Below, piece by piece: positions 7,731 through 17,237 of a stretch of DNA of 64,000 nucleotides. The DNA lies in the NCBI GenBank assembly GCA_902781945.1, contig CACZLE010000009.1, forward strand, positions 1-64,000, read 5' to 3'. The position numbers and the translations under genes were made by a program. The DNA comes from an uncultured Eubacteriales bacterium. GTDB taxonomy: Bacteria > Bacillota > Clostridia > Christensenellales > Aristaeellaceae. Below the pieces are notes generated by a model. The model did not search any database, was not told where the DNA came from, and saw only the letters and a program-made list of their open reading frames with translations. Positions within the stretch are counted from its first letter, which is position 1, and every line of letters begins with the position of its first letter.

Positions 7731-8858
7731 ATGAAAAAGATCGTTTCGCTTTTGATTGTCTGTGTTTTGGCCCTGGGCTGCCTGCCTGCCTTCGGGGAGG
7801 ACGCGTATCTGACCGCCGAGGAGATCCAGGATTATTGCGATTCCCTGCTGCAGACGGCCCTGACCCTGCCGCCGGTTTCCCCCGAGGAAACGGAGGACGG
7901 GGGCTGGTGTTTCGATTTCGGGTCCTTCGCCCTCTATTCCGAGGATCAGACCCTGACCGCCGACAGCGCCGTCATCCTGGCGGAGCTGCTGCCCGGGGAG
8001 GATAACCTGCGGGATATGCGCGGCATCGGCCCGGGCAGCACGGCCCGGGAGGCGCTGGCCGCCTATCCCTTGGACAATGAGGACCTGGCGGGCACTTATG
8101 AAGAAGCGGTGCTGTACATCAACGGCATTGCGCCCGACACCGTGCGGGTGGGCTCCATCGTGCGCAACGGTTCCCATATCCTGCTCATCGACCATACCGT
8201 TTATACGCCCTCCGACGCGCAGATGCAGGCCGCCAGCGCACTGTATACCCTGGAAAACAATCAGGTCGTCGCCGTGCAGCTGATCCCGTCCATGGAGACG
8301 GACAGCCTGGAGGACGTACAGGGAGAGATTTTCCGGATGAGCGAACTCCAGGAGCAGCGGGAATACAGCGTGTACCGGGCGGAGACGCCCACGCCCCTGG
8401 CCCGTGAGGACCTGACCTTCGGCCCCATCGATTTCCTCAGCGCCGTGGACGCCGATCTGATCGCCGTCCTGGGCGCGCCGGACAGCGATATCTGGGAAGA
8501 AGAGGAAAACGGCTATCTGCATACCCTGCAATGGGAGGGCGTGCAGGCCATCCTGCGCTGCGACGCCCAGAAGCAGAACGCCGCCCTGCAATATCTGCAA
8601 ATCTATTCCGAGCGCCTGGAGGGCCCCCGGGGCATCCATATGGAGGACAGCATGGAGACCGTGCTGGCTCTGTTCCCCCAGGAGGGCGAGGGCGACGTGC
8701 TCTACGGCGACGGCGACAACGCTCCCACGGGCGTCATCAGCTACGGTCCCGAGGCCGTCAGCGTCCTTTATGCCGCCGAGGCGGAGGACGATCAGGTGGC
8801 CCTGAAATTGGACTTTGTGGACGATGCCCTGTGGGTGATCACCTGCATGTACCTGTAA
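7731..8858 (+). CDS. Secreted protein of unknown function with internal duplication
   Basis: 375 aa. Residues 1-22 form a signal peptide (MKKIVSLLIVCVLALGCLPA); the ALGC stretch is only a weak lipobox, so secretion by signal peptidase I after AFG is also possible. The mature part seems to hold two copies of one module, each with an RGI-x-x-x-x-S motif before an L-x-x-(Y/F)-P (around residues 97 and 300). It is acidic, without enzyme motifs I recognise. ATG 7731 is chosen because AAGGAG sits 8 nt upstream. It begins an envelope-type cluster with the TPR and acyltransferase genes. Confidence 0.7.
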   Translation: MKKIVSLLIVCVLALGCLPAFGEDAYLTAEEIQDYCDSLLQTALTLPPVSPEETEDGGWCFDFGSFALYSEDQTLTADSAVILAELLPGEDNLRDMRGIGPGSTAREALAAYPLDNEDLAGTYEEAVLYINGIAPDTVRVGSIVRNGSHILLIDHTVYTPSDAQMQAASALYTLENNQVVAVQLIPSMETDSLEDVQGEIFRMSELQEQREYSVYRAETPTPLAREDLTFGPIDFLSAVDADLIAVLGAPDSDIWEEEENGYLHTLQWEGVQAILRCDAQKQNAALQYLQIYSERLEGPRGIHMEDSMETVLALFPQEGEGDVLYGDGDNAPTGVISYGPEAVSVLYAAEAEDDQVALKLDFVDDALWVITCMYL

Positions 8859-8896
8859 CTCTAAATAATTACATCCCTTATGGGAGGATTTGACCC

Positions 8897-11782
8897 ATGA
8901 AAATAGACCTGACTTGTCCTGTGGAGCTGTGGCACTACGCCCTGCCCACGGCGGATTATCCGGTGTGCCGCCTGCAGCTGTTCAACCTGACGGAGCAAAC
9001 GGTATCCAGCGTGCAGGCTGTGTTCTCCTGCTTTGACGGGGAAGGGCTGCTATTGTCCCGGCAGGTGGAGCGCGTCTCCCGGCTGGACGGCCAGCCCCGC
9101 AGCGCCTTTGAGATGCAGGTGGATATCGACAGCGGCGCCCAGGCGGCGGGCATGGATTTTTCCGTGGAGAAGGTGTGGTTTTCCGATGGCACCGTCTGGC
9201 GGCATTCCTCGGACAGCGTGGCGGAGTATACCCCCAACCGCCTGCCCGCGGGCCAAAGGCTGACGGTGCTGCGCAGCCTGGCCGGGGCGGACGCCCTGGG
9301 CTTCCCCAGCGATCAGGGCGCGGTGTGGATGTGCGTCTGCGGACGCCCCAATGCCGCGGGGGAGGACACCTGCCGCCGCTGCGGACGGCTCAAGCGGGAT
9401 GTGTTCACCAGCTTCAATCAGGCCACGGTGGAAACCGTGATCTTTGAGCAGGAAAACGCCCTGGAGGAGCGCGCCCGGCAGGAGCGGGCCCTGGCCAAGC
9501 GACTGGCGGAGGAAGCGGAGGCCGCGAAGCGCAAAAAGAAGCGCCGCCGCCGCCGGATCCTGGGCGCTGTGTTTGGCATTTTGGCCGCCCTGGTCATCGG
9601 CGTGGGCACCTATTTCTACGCCATTCCCTCCTATCGCTTCTACGCGGCCAACCGCCAATTGGACAACGGCGTCTATGCCGCCGCCCGCCAGGAGTTTGAG
9701 GCCCTGGCAGCCCAGCAGGGCAAATACAGCTATCCCATCCGGATCGAGGCCATCGGCCTGGATATCGATCCGCTGGATCTGCCCCTCTATTATGAAAGCG
9801 AGGATCTGGCCAAGGAGTGCACCTACCGCCAGGCCGCCGAAACCCTGGAAACCGGCACCATCCCCGCCCTGCGCACGGCCCAGGATATCTTTGACAGCCT
9901 GGCAGGGTACAGCGACAGCGCCGTCATGGCCCAGGAGGCCCGCTACCGCCGGGCGGAGCTGATGCTTTCCGCCCGCCAGTATGAGAACGCCATCGCCCTT
10001 TACGACCAGATCCCTTCCTATAAAGACGCCGCTTCCCTGCGCCGCCAGGCCCTCTATCAATGGGCGGCCCAGCTGATGGACGGCGGCGACTATGCCCAGG
10101 CCCGGGAAAAATTCCTGCAGCTGGGTTCCTATGAGGATGCCGCCCGCCGGGCGCAGCTGTGCCTGTATCAGCCCGCTCTGGCCGCTTTGACCGCCGGGGG
10201 CTACCGCACGGCCATCGATCTGTTCACCCAATTGGACAGCGGCTTTGAGAGCACCGCCGTTCGTCTCCAGGAGGCTTATTACGGCCTGGCCAACGCTTAT
10301 TTCGCGGAGAAGAATTACGACGCCGCGGCAGAAAACTATCTGCTGGCCGGGGATTATCGGGACGCGTACAGCCAGGCCACGGCCTGCCTCTATGCCCCCG
10401 CCTGCGATCTCTTTGACGCCGGGGAATACGCCCAGGCCAAGGAGATGTTCGACAAGATTCCCGCGTTCCGGGATTCCCTGCAAAAGTCCTGGCAGTGCAG
10501 CGAGGCCCTGGGCCGTCAGGCCCTGGAGGCGGGGGATTACGAGCTGGCCCGCGCCTATCTGGCGGAGGCGCAGGAGTATGAGCCTGCCCAGGAGCTGATG
10601 CGGCAAACCTATTATATCCCCGCCGTGGCCCTGCAGGAGGCGGGCAGCAACGATCGCGCTCTGGCTCTCTTTGAGAACATCGCAGGCTATGAGGATACCG
10701 ACGAGCGCGTGCGGGCCATCCGCTACGCCGCGGCGGTCAGGATGGCCGAAAGCGGTGATTTGGCGGGAGCCATCGCGGCCTTTGAAGCCCTGACGGATTA
10801 TGAGGACAGCGCCATGCGGCTGGCCTCGGCCCGCTATGATTACGCCCTGCAATTGATGAAGGGCGGCCAGTATGAGCAGGCCGTGGCCCTGCTGGAGGCC
10901 CTGGACGGCTATGAGACCAGCGCCGAGGATCTCCAGCGCGCCCAATATGAATGGGGCGTCCAGCTGATGGAGGCCGGCTCCATCCAGCAGGCGGCGGCGC
11001 TGTTCAAGGAGGCCGGGGAATATCTGGACGCCCACGACAAATATCAGGCGTGCATGTACGCCCTGGCGGCCATGGCCATCGAGGCCGATCAGTACGAGGA
11101 GGCCGCGGCCTACCTGACCGATATCCCCGATTACGCAGATTCCGCCGCCCTGCGCAGCCAGAGCATTTACCATTCCGCCGAGGTCTATCAGGAGGCGGGC
11201 CAGCTGTCCGAGGCCGCTGAGCTCTTCGCCTCCATCGCGGATTATCAGGATGCTGCGGAGCGGGCCAACGCCTGCTATGACGCCTATTACGCCGGGGCCT
11301 ACAACACCGCCCGGGACGCCATGGCCGCCGGGGATTACGCCACCGCCATCCAGGCGCTGGAGAGCGTTTCCCGCCAGAACGCCAGCGAGACCTATGCCGA
11401 TATGGAGCGCATGTATCAGGAGGCCAATTACCTCTACGCCAATCAGCTCTACGACGACAAAAAGCCCTACGAGGCCCTGCCATATTACCGCAATATCCCC
11501 GATTATAAGGACGTGCCCCGCAAGCTGGACCGGGTGTGCTACCGCATGCTGGGCAGCTGGATCAGCGTCACCGGCATCCATATGGAGTTCCGGGAGGACG
11601 GCACCTGTACTCTTGATGGCCGCAGCTATTATTTCTACGCCACCCAGTTCGCTTTCTTCACCGGGGACAAGCCCGACCAGCTGCGCACCGAGTGGACCAT
11701 CCACAGCTGCACAGAGGAGGTGCTTTCCATCCAGAACAACAGGACCAACGTGCAGTATAAACTGACCCGGGTGACGGAATGA
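8897..11782 (+). CDS. Zinc-ribbon, single-TM, TPR-repeat surface protein
   Basis: 961 aa with a modular layout. Residues 1-130 are a beta-rich domain; C146, C148, C159 and C162 (CVCGRP...CRRCGR) form a zinc-ribbon-like motif; 185-220 is a charged helix ending in a run of Lys/Arg; 221-243 is one membrane segment; 250-880 holds about 14 degenerate TPR-like repeats, each ending in Y-x-D-(A/S); 890-961 is a small beta domain starting LGSWISVTG. The positive stretch before the membrane segment predicts a cytoplasmic N terminus and external TPRs. It overlaps the next gene by 4 nt (ATGA), so the two are translationally coupled. Function unknown; an envelope scaffold is my guess. Confidence 0.75.
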   Translation: MKIDLTCPVELWHYALPTADYPVCRLQLFNLTEQTVSSVQAVFSCFDGEGLLLSRQVERVSRLDGQPRSAFEMQVDIDSGAQAAGMDFSVEKVWFSDGTVWRHSSDSVAEYTPNRLPAGQRLTVLRSLAGADALGFPSDQGAVWMCVCGRPNAAGEDTCRRCGRLKRDVFTSFNQATVETVIFEQENALEERARQERALAKRLAEEAEAAKRKKKRRRRRILGAVFGILAALVIGVGTYFYAIPSYRFYAANRQLDNGVYAAARQEFEALAAQQGKYSYPIRIEAIGLDIDPLDLPLYYESEDLAKECTYRQAAETLETGTIPALRTAQDIFDSLAGYSDSAVMAQEARYRRAELMLSARQYENAIALYDQIPSYKDAASLRRQALYQWAAQLMDGGDYAQAREKFLQLGSYEDAARRAQLCLYQPALAALTAGGYRTAIDLFTQLDSGFESTAVRLQEAYYGLANAYFAEKNYDAAAENYLLAGDYRDAYSQATACLYAPACDLFDAGEYAQAKEMFDKIPAFRDSLQKSWQCSEALGRQALEAGDYELARAYLAEAQEYEPAQELMRQTYYIPAVALQEAGSNDRALALFENIAGYEDTDERVRAIRYAAAVRMAESGDLAGAIAAFEALTDYEDSAMRLASARYDYALQLMKGGQYEQAVALLEALDGYETSAEDLQRAQYEWGVQLMEAGSIQQAAALFKEAGEYLDAHDKYQACMYALAAMAIEADQYEEAAAYLTDIPDYADSAALRSQSIYHSAEVYQEAGQLSEAAELFASIADYQDAAERANACYDAYYAGAYNTARDAMAAGDYATAIQALESVSRQNASETYADMERMYQEANYLYANQLYDDKKPYEALPYYRNIPDYKDVPRKLDRVCYRMLGSWISVTGIHMEFREDGTCTLDGRSYYFYATQFAFFTGDKPDQLRTEWTIHSCTEEVLSIQNNRTNVQYKLTRVTE

Positions 11783-13011
11783 GCAGCCTCAAAGAACGGT
11801 ATATCGCCTATACGGAACACGAGCGCGCCGGGCGCCTTCCAGCATTGGATGGCGCGCGGGCGCTTTTTGTGCTGGTGGTGGCGTCCTTCCATATCTGGCA
11901 GCAGAGCTGGCTGACGCCCTATCTGACCATTGGCTCCTGGTCCCAATCCCTGGACCCGCTGCTGCGCTCGGGCTATATGTGGGTGGACGCCATGCTCCTG
12001 CTCAGCGGCTTTCTGCTGTATCTGCCCTATGCCGAGGCCCAGGAAAACGGCAAGCCTTCGCCCGCCATCGGCAAATTCTACCTGCGGCGCGTCCTGCGCA
12101 TCGTGCCTTCCTATTATCTGTGCGTATTGATCATGCTCCTGTTTGTGGCCCTGCCCAAAGGCAGCTACAATAACCCGGATGGCACCTTCAACGCCTGGTA
12201 TATGGGCCGCGACCTGCTGGCCCACGCCACCTTCACCCATACCCTGTTCCCCTTCAGCTATACCGGCTCGCCCCTCAACGGCTCCCTGTGGACCCTGGGG
12301 GTGGAGATGCAGTTTTACCTGATCTTCCCTTTCCTGGGCCGCGCCTTCCGCCGCTGGCCGGTGCAGACCTATCTGGCCCTGCTGGCGGTGGCCTTCGGCT
12401 ACCGGGAGTGGGTCAAGACCATGCCGGATAGCACCCTGCTTTTCAATCAGCTGCCCGCGCAGCTGGACGCTTATGCCAACGGCCTGCTGGCCGCCGGGAT
12501 TTACAGCGCCCTCAAGCGCCGCATGAAGCAGGACCGCTGGACGGCGCTGCTGTTCACGGCCCTGTGGCTCATGGCCTGCTGGGGCATCTGGCAATTGGTG
12601 CGGGGCCAGGCCTCCTCCAACGGCTATGAAAACATCCGCCTGGGGCAGATGGAGCGGCGCTTCCTCATGTCCGCCTTCTGCGCTCTGTTCATGCTGGGGC
12701 TGCTGTTTGGCTGCCGCTTTTTGCGGCTGATCTTCGGCAACCGCGTCACGGCCTTCCTGTCCGCCGTTTCCTTCCACTTTTATATGTATCACCAGGTTTT
12801 TGCCGTGCAGCTCAAGGAATGGAAGATCCCGGCCTCCGTGACGGAAAACCCCTGGATGGTGGGGGAATATTCCTGGCAGGTGACGTACACCGCCCTGTGT
12901 TTTGGCGGCGCGCTGGCCATCGCCACCCTGCTGACCTATGCCTTCGAGCGGCCCATCGCCCGTCTGGGCAACCGGAAAAGCGCTGGAAAAGCTGCCAAAA
13001 AGCACAATTAG
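11779..13011 (+). CDS. Acyltransferase 3 family membrane protein (OafA-like)
   Basis: 410 aa, about ten hydrophobic segments. The family's N-terminal LDGARALFVLVV plus nearby histidine (SFHIWQQ) and the GSLWTLGVEMQFY motif are present; these enzymes move acetyl or similar groups onto extracytoplasmic glycans, peptidoglycan or lipids. No SGNH domain is attached. The start overlaps the stop of the TPR protein, suggesting the two act at the same envelope site. The acceptor glycan cannot be told from sequence. Confidence 0.85.
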   Translation: MSSLKERYIAYTEHERAGRLPALDGARALFVLVVASFHIWQQSWLTPYLTIGSWSQSLDPLLRSGYMWVDAMLLLSGFLLYLPYAEAQENGKPSPAIGKFYLRRVLRIVPSYYLCVLIMLLFVALPKGSYNNPDGTFNAWYMGRDLLAHATFTHTLFPFSYTGSPLNGSLWTLGVEMQFYLIFPFLGRAFRRWPVQTYLALLAVAFGYREWVKTMPDSTLLFNQLPAQLDAYANGLLAAGIYSALKRRMKQDRWTALLFTALWLMACWGIWQLVRGQASSNGYENIRLGQMERRFLMSAFCALFMLGLLFGCRFLRLIFGNRVTAFLSAVSFHFYMYHQVFAVQLKEWKIPASVTENPWMVGEYSWQVTYTALCFGGALAIATLLTYAFERPIARLGNRKSAGKAAKKHN

Positions 13012-13037
13012 ACAAGGCCCTTCCCGTATGGTATACT
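13009..13037 (+). promoter_or_regulatory. Promoter of the SpoIID/SH3 gene
   Basis: TAGACA (13009-13014), 17-nt spacer, TATACT (13032-13037). The -35 element overlaps the stop codon of the acyltransferase gene, so the SpoIID gene can be transcribed independently of the upstream genes. Confidence 0.6.
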
Positions 13038-13084
13038 CCGAATAGTTACAAAAGTGTTACAACTTTGCTGTTCGGAGGAGCGAA

Positions 13085-16000
13085 ATGCGGTTCGGTACTT
13101 CTTTTGTCCCCAAGCGGCAGGCCCGGCTGTTGGCGCTGTGCCTGCTGTTCAGTATTGTCATTTTTACGGCGTCCGCCGCGCAGGTGCAGCATAACGAGGG
13201 AGCCGTGAACGGCACCGTGCGGGTCTATCTGTCCTCTCTGGGCCAGCCCAGCCGGCTGGATCTGACCATCTGCGGCGATTATTCCCTGGATGGGACCGCC
13301 GCCACCGCCCTGCGGGACGGCAGCACCGCCACGGTGCAGTTCAGCGCCTCCTCCGGCGCGCTTTCTCTCACCCGGAACGGCGTTACCACGTCCATGGGCG
13401 GCAGCTTCCGCCTGCGCCGCCATGCCGGGGCGGGGGACAGCGGCGTCAAGATCAAGCAGGCCCGGGTGCCCTCCAACCGCTATCCCGGGGATATCGAATT
13501 CAAAACCGTGCGCAGCGGCAGCGGCTACCGCCTCTACGTCATCGCACACGTGTTCATCGAGGATTATCTTTACGGCGTCCTGCCCTACGAAATGGGCAAT
13601 TCCTCCGCCCTGGAGGCCCTCAAGGCCCAGTGCGTGTCCGCCCGCACCTATACCCTGCGGGCCATGCGCTCCTCCGGCAGCCGGGGCTACGACCTGGTGG
13701 ATACCACCAACGATCAGGTGTATAACGGCACGCCCAGCGGCAACGCCCGCTGCCGTCAGGCGGTGGACGAGACCCGGGGCATCGTGGCCATGAACGGCGG
13801 GGACTATACCGCCACCTATTACACGGCCTCCAACGGCGGCCAGATCGAATCCGTGCGCAACATCTGGGGCTCCGCGGCCTATGATTATATCCGGGTCAAG
13901 GATGATCCCTTCGATTATCAGAATCCCTACGCCCCGGTGCGCTCCTTCAAGGTGGCGGCTTCGGGCAAGCAGCCCAGCAATGCCCTTAACAATCTGCTGG
14001 TCAAAAAAGCCCGGGCGGTCTTTGGCGGCTCGGATGTCAGCATTGCCGCCGTTACCGCCGTCACGCCCCACACGCCCCGCTACGCCGCCCCCAGCCGCCT
14101 GTATACCAAGCTGAATTTCGACGTGACGGCCCTCTGCGACGGTGTCACCCGCCGGGGCACGCTGACCTTTGATATTTTCAGCGAGCTGGAAGGCCCGCTG
14201 TCCATGAGCATCAACAGTGACCGCAACGAGCTGTGGTCGGTGGTCAAAACCGATACGGGCTTTACGGTGCAGGCCCGGCGCTTCGGCCACGGCACCGGCA
14301 TGAGCCAGCGCGGAGCCATGCGCATGGGGGATCTGGGCTATACCTACGACCAGATCCTGGATTTCTATTTTGAGGGCTGTCAGCGGGTGCAGTACGCCTT
14401 TGTGCGTTCCATCTGGAGCGCCCTGGGCAGCGGCGTCAGCCGGGAGGAGCTCAGCGTGGACGCGCCCGCACCTGTGGACGGCGTTTCTGCCGCCGTGGGC
14501 ATCGTGAACCTCATCCGTCCCACCGGCGAAATGGCCCTGCGCAGCGCCGCGTCCCCCGCCGCGCCCATCCTGGCGGGCATTCCCCACGGAGCCGCCGTCA
14601 CCGTGCACGCCCAGGCCAACGATTGGTACCTGATCACATATGGTTCGCTCACCGGCTATGTCCAGAGCGCGGGGCTGAAGATCAGCGGCACGCCGGACGG
14701 CGCTTTGCCCGCCGTATCCCAGGTGGCGGCCTATGGAACCGTTTCAGGCACGGGATCTTTGAACCTGCGCCAGCAGCCCACCCAAACGGCGGCGTCCCTG
14801 GTGCAGATTCCGGGCGGCACAGTTTTGCCCCTGCTTCGGATCGAGGGCGATTGGGCCTTTACCCAATATGGCTGCCAGACCGGCTATGTGAGCCTGTCCT
14901 TTATCACCCGTTCCGATGTGTATGCTGGTCCGGCCCAGGACGCCAACGCCACCGGCGCCCGGGTGCTGGCGGAAAGTCCCCTGTACCTGTCCTCTGGTCT
15001 GAGCGGCTATCCATATGAAACCGTGCCCGCGGGCGCGGTGGTGCGGGTGCTCTATGACGACGGCGCCTGGAGCCAGGTGGAATACCAAAACATCATCGGC
15101 TATCTGCTGTCCGCCAATCTCCAGCCCAACGGCCTGGTGATGCAGGCGGTGGCGGACGCGCCCCGATCCGGCGAGCAATACGCCCTGGTATCCCTGTCGG
15201 CCTCCACCCTGAACATGCGCAAGGATGCCTCCATGGAAAGCCCCGTTCTGCTGGAGATTCCCCGGGGCGAGACGGTGATCGTCACGGAGACGGGCGACGA
15301 TTGGTGCCACGTGCGCTATCACGGCGTTACGGGCTATTGCGTCACCCATTATCTCAGCCTGGGGATCAACGGCGGCGACGCTGCCCGGCAGACCGCCGTG
15401 GTGGGCACGGAAAGCGGCCCCCTGAACCTGCGGGCCTCGGCCTCGGTGAACGCCGCTGTGCTGACCACCATCCCCAGAGGCCAGACCGTGTCCGTGTTCA
15501 AAGAGGAAAACGGCTGGTGCCTGGTGTCCTACAACGGCAAGACGGGCTACGTCATGGCCCAATTCCTGCGCCAGCAGCCTGTGCCTGCGGCGACGCCCGT
15601 TCCCACGGCCACGCCCATTCCCCAGCCAGTGCTCCCGGCCTTCGCCACGGTGACCACGCCGGAGGGGTCGCTCAATCTCCGCCGGAGCGCGGATCAGAAC
15701 GGCGATATCCTCACCCGCATTCCCCAAAGCGAAACCGTGCCTGTGCTGGCCCTGTCCGGCGCGTGGACGCAGGTAAGCTATAACGGCAAAACGGGCTACG
15801 TCATGTCGGTCTTTTTGACCTATGGCTTCACTGAGCAGCCCAGCGACGCGCCCGAGCCGGAGACGGCGCTCTACGCCAAAGTGACCACCGAGGAAGGCTC
15901 CCTGAACCTGCGCAAGCGCGCCTCCTCCGGGGCCTCTATCCTGGCCCGCATTCCCCAGGGGGAGATGATCGAGGTCACGGCTTCCGGTGAGCGCTGGAGT

Positions 16001-16471
16001 CAGGTGGTCTATAATGGCAAAACGGGCTATGTGCGCACGGCCTTCCTGAGCTTCGTGGAGGTGCCTCAAACCCGGCCCCAATGCGTTCAGACTGCCATCG
16101 TTACCACGGAAAAGGGCTCTCTGAACCTGCGCGCCGCCGCCAAATCCGGTTCCAAAGTGCTGCGCACCATCCCGCAGGGAGCTGCGATAACGGTGCTGGA
16201 GCAAAGCGGCAAATGGGCCCGCGTTTCCTTTGGGAGCGATACAGGCTATGTGAAGCTAGAATTCCTCACCCTGCAGGAGCAGCCTTTCGTGCCCGGCCCG
16301 CGCCGCCTTTCCTCCGACGCCCGGCTGTACGCCGCGCCCGATACCACTGCCACCGTGTCCGCATCCCTGCGGGCGGGGGAATACGTGCTGGCCCTCGCCC
16401 GCAGCGGCGATTGGTGCCAGGCGGAATATGACGGCATCCGGGGCTTTGTGCCCTGGGGATGCCTGGAGTGA
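13085..16471 (+). CDS. Secreted SpoIID/LytB-domain protein with nine SH3-like repeats
   Basis: 1128 aa. A signal peptide covers about residues 1-33. Residues 130-430 are a SpoIID/LytB domain (YGVLPYEMGNSS, ATYYTASNGGQIE, GTGMSQRGAMRMG), the family that in SpoIID cleaves peptidoglycan as a lytic transglycosylase and in LytB enhances an amidase. Residues 475-1128 hold about nine bacterial SH3 repeats with the pattern SLNLR...IP-G...W-x-x-V-x-YNG-x-TGYV; the third and last are degenerate. A Pro/Thr/Ala linker follows repeat five. Typical SpoIID is about 340 aa, so this is a much enlarged wall-binding form, probably for vegetative wall remodelling. GGAGG precedes the start. Confidence 0.9.
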   Translation: MRFGTSFVPKRQARLLALCLLFSIVIFTASAAQVQHNEGAVNGTVRVYLSSLGQPSRLDLTICGDYSLDGTAATALRDGSTATVQFSASSGALSLTRNGVTTSMGGSFRLRRHAGAGDSGVKIKQARVPSNRYPGDIEFKTVRSGSGYRLYVIAHVFIEDYLYGVLPYEMGNSSALEALKAQCVSARTYTLRAMRSSGSRGYDLVDTTNDQVYNGTPSGNARCRQAVDETRGIVAMNGGDYTATYYTASNGGQIESVRNIWGSAAYDYIRVKDDPFDYQNPYAPVRSFKVAASGKQPSNALNNLLVKKARAVFGGSDVSIAAVTAVTPHTPRYAAPSRLYTKLNFDVTALCDGVTRRGTLTFDIFSELEGPLSMSINSDRNELWSVVKTDTGFTVQARRFGHGTGMSQRGAMRMGDLGYTYDQILDFYFEGCQRVQYAFVRSIWSALGSGVSREELSVDAPAPVDGVSAAVGIVNLIRPTGEMALRSAASPAAPILAGIPHGAAVTVHAQANDWYLITYGSLTGYVQSAGLKISGTPDGALPAVSQVAAYGTVSGTGSLNLRQQPTQTAASLVQIPGGTVLPLLRIEGDWAFTQYGCQTGYVSLSFITRSDVYAGPAQDANATGARVLAESPLYLSSGLSGYPYETVPAGAVVRVLYDDGAWSQVEYQNIIGYLLSANLQPNGLVMQAVADAPRSGEQYALVSLSASTLNMRKDASMESPVLLEIPRGETVIVTETGDDWCHVRYHGVTGYCVTHYLSLGINGGDAARQTAVVGTESGPLNLRASASVNAAVLTTIPRGQTVSVFKEENGWCLVSYNGKTGYVMAQFLRQQPVPAATPVPTATPIPQPVLPAFATVTTPEGSLNLRRSADQNGDILTRIPQSETVPVLALSGAWTQVSYNGKTGYVMSVFLTYGFTEQPSDAPEPETALYAKVTTEEGSLNLRKRASSGASILARIPQGEMIEVTASGERWSQVVYNGKTGYVRTAFLSFVEVPQTRPQCVQTAIVTTEKGSLNLRAAAKSGSKVLRTIPQGAAITVLEQSGKWARVSFGSDTGYVKLEFLTLQEQPFVPGPRRLSSDARLYAAPDTTATVSASLRAGEYVLALARSGDWCQAEYDGIRGFVPWGCLE

Positions 16472-16474
16472 AAT

Positions 16475-17224
16475 ATGGAAATCAAAGAGAACGAACGCAT
16501 TGACGATCTGCAGCGGGGCGGCTTGCGCATCATCCAGCGCGCGGACGCTTTCCGTTTCGGCACGGACGCCGTGCTGCTGAGCCATTTTGCCAGCGCCCGC
16601 AGGCATGACCGGGTGTGCGACCTGGGCACGGGCACCGGTATCATTCCGCTGCTGCTCTATGGCCGGGAGAATACCGTCACGGCGGATGCCGTGGAGCTCC
16701 AGCCGGACATGGCGGAAATGGCCGCCCGTTCCATGGCGCTCAACGGCCTGGAAAACGTGATCCGCGTCCATGGGGGAGACCTGCGGCAGATCCGCGAGCT
16801 TTTGCCCCATGACGCCTATGATCTGGTCACCTGCAATCCGCCCTACGGCAAGGCAGGCGGAACGCTGCTGAATCCGGACGCCGCCAAGCGCCTGGCCCGG
16901 CATGAGGAGACCTGCGACATTGCCGACGTGGCCCAGGCGGCCAAATGGCTGCTGCGCAGCGGCGGACGGCTGTGCGTGGTGTTTCCGGCGGCCCGCCTGC
17001 TGGAGCTGACGGACGCCCTGCGTGCCTGCCGCCTGGAGCCCAAGCGCCTGCGTCTGGTGCATTCCCGCCAGGATAAGCAGGCCCACCTGGTGCTCCTGGA
17101 GGCCATGCTGGACGCCCGCCCGGCCCTCATCGTGGAGCCGCCGCTGGTCATCTACCAGGCGGACGGCGGCTATACGGAGGAAATGAACCGCATTTATGGC
17201 ATTGAAAAAGGCCCTTCCCTGTGA
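16475..17224 (+). CDS. tRNA1(Val) adenine-N6-methyltransferase family protein
   Basis: 249 aa class I SAM-dependent methyltransferase of the YabB/YfiC (TrmN6) family. The N-terminal RIIQRADAFRFGTDAVLL block is characteristic, followed by the SAM-binding DLGTGTGIIPLLL and the N6-adenine-type catalytic motif NPPY (TCNPPYGKAGG). Family members methylate A37 of tRNA-Val. It starts 3 nt after the SpoIID gene, probably in the same transcript, and ends in a bidirectional terminator. I rely on family membership for the substrate. Confidence 0.85.
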   Translation: MEIKENERIDDLQRGGLRIIQRADAFRFGTDAVLLSHFASARRHDRVCDLGTGTGIIPLLLYGRENTVTADAVELQPDMAEMAARSMALNGLENVIRVHGGDLRQIRELLPHDAYDLVTCNPPYGKAGGTLLNPDAAKRLARHEETCDIADVAQAAKWLLRSGGRLCVVFPAARLLELTDALRACRLEPKRLRLVHSRQDKQAHLVLLEAMLDARPALIVEPPLVIYQADGGYTEEMNRIYGIEKGPSL

Positions 17225-17236
17225 AGAGCCTTTTTT
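17205..17236. terminator. Bidirectional terminator between convergent genes
   Basis: A-rich arm plus GGC pairs with GCC plus T-rich arm, with an inner CTTC/GAAG stem. It lies at the end of the methyltransferase gene and just beyond the stop of the convergent CHAP-like gene. Confidence 0.75.
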
Positions 17237-17237
17237 C

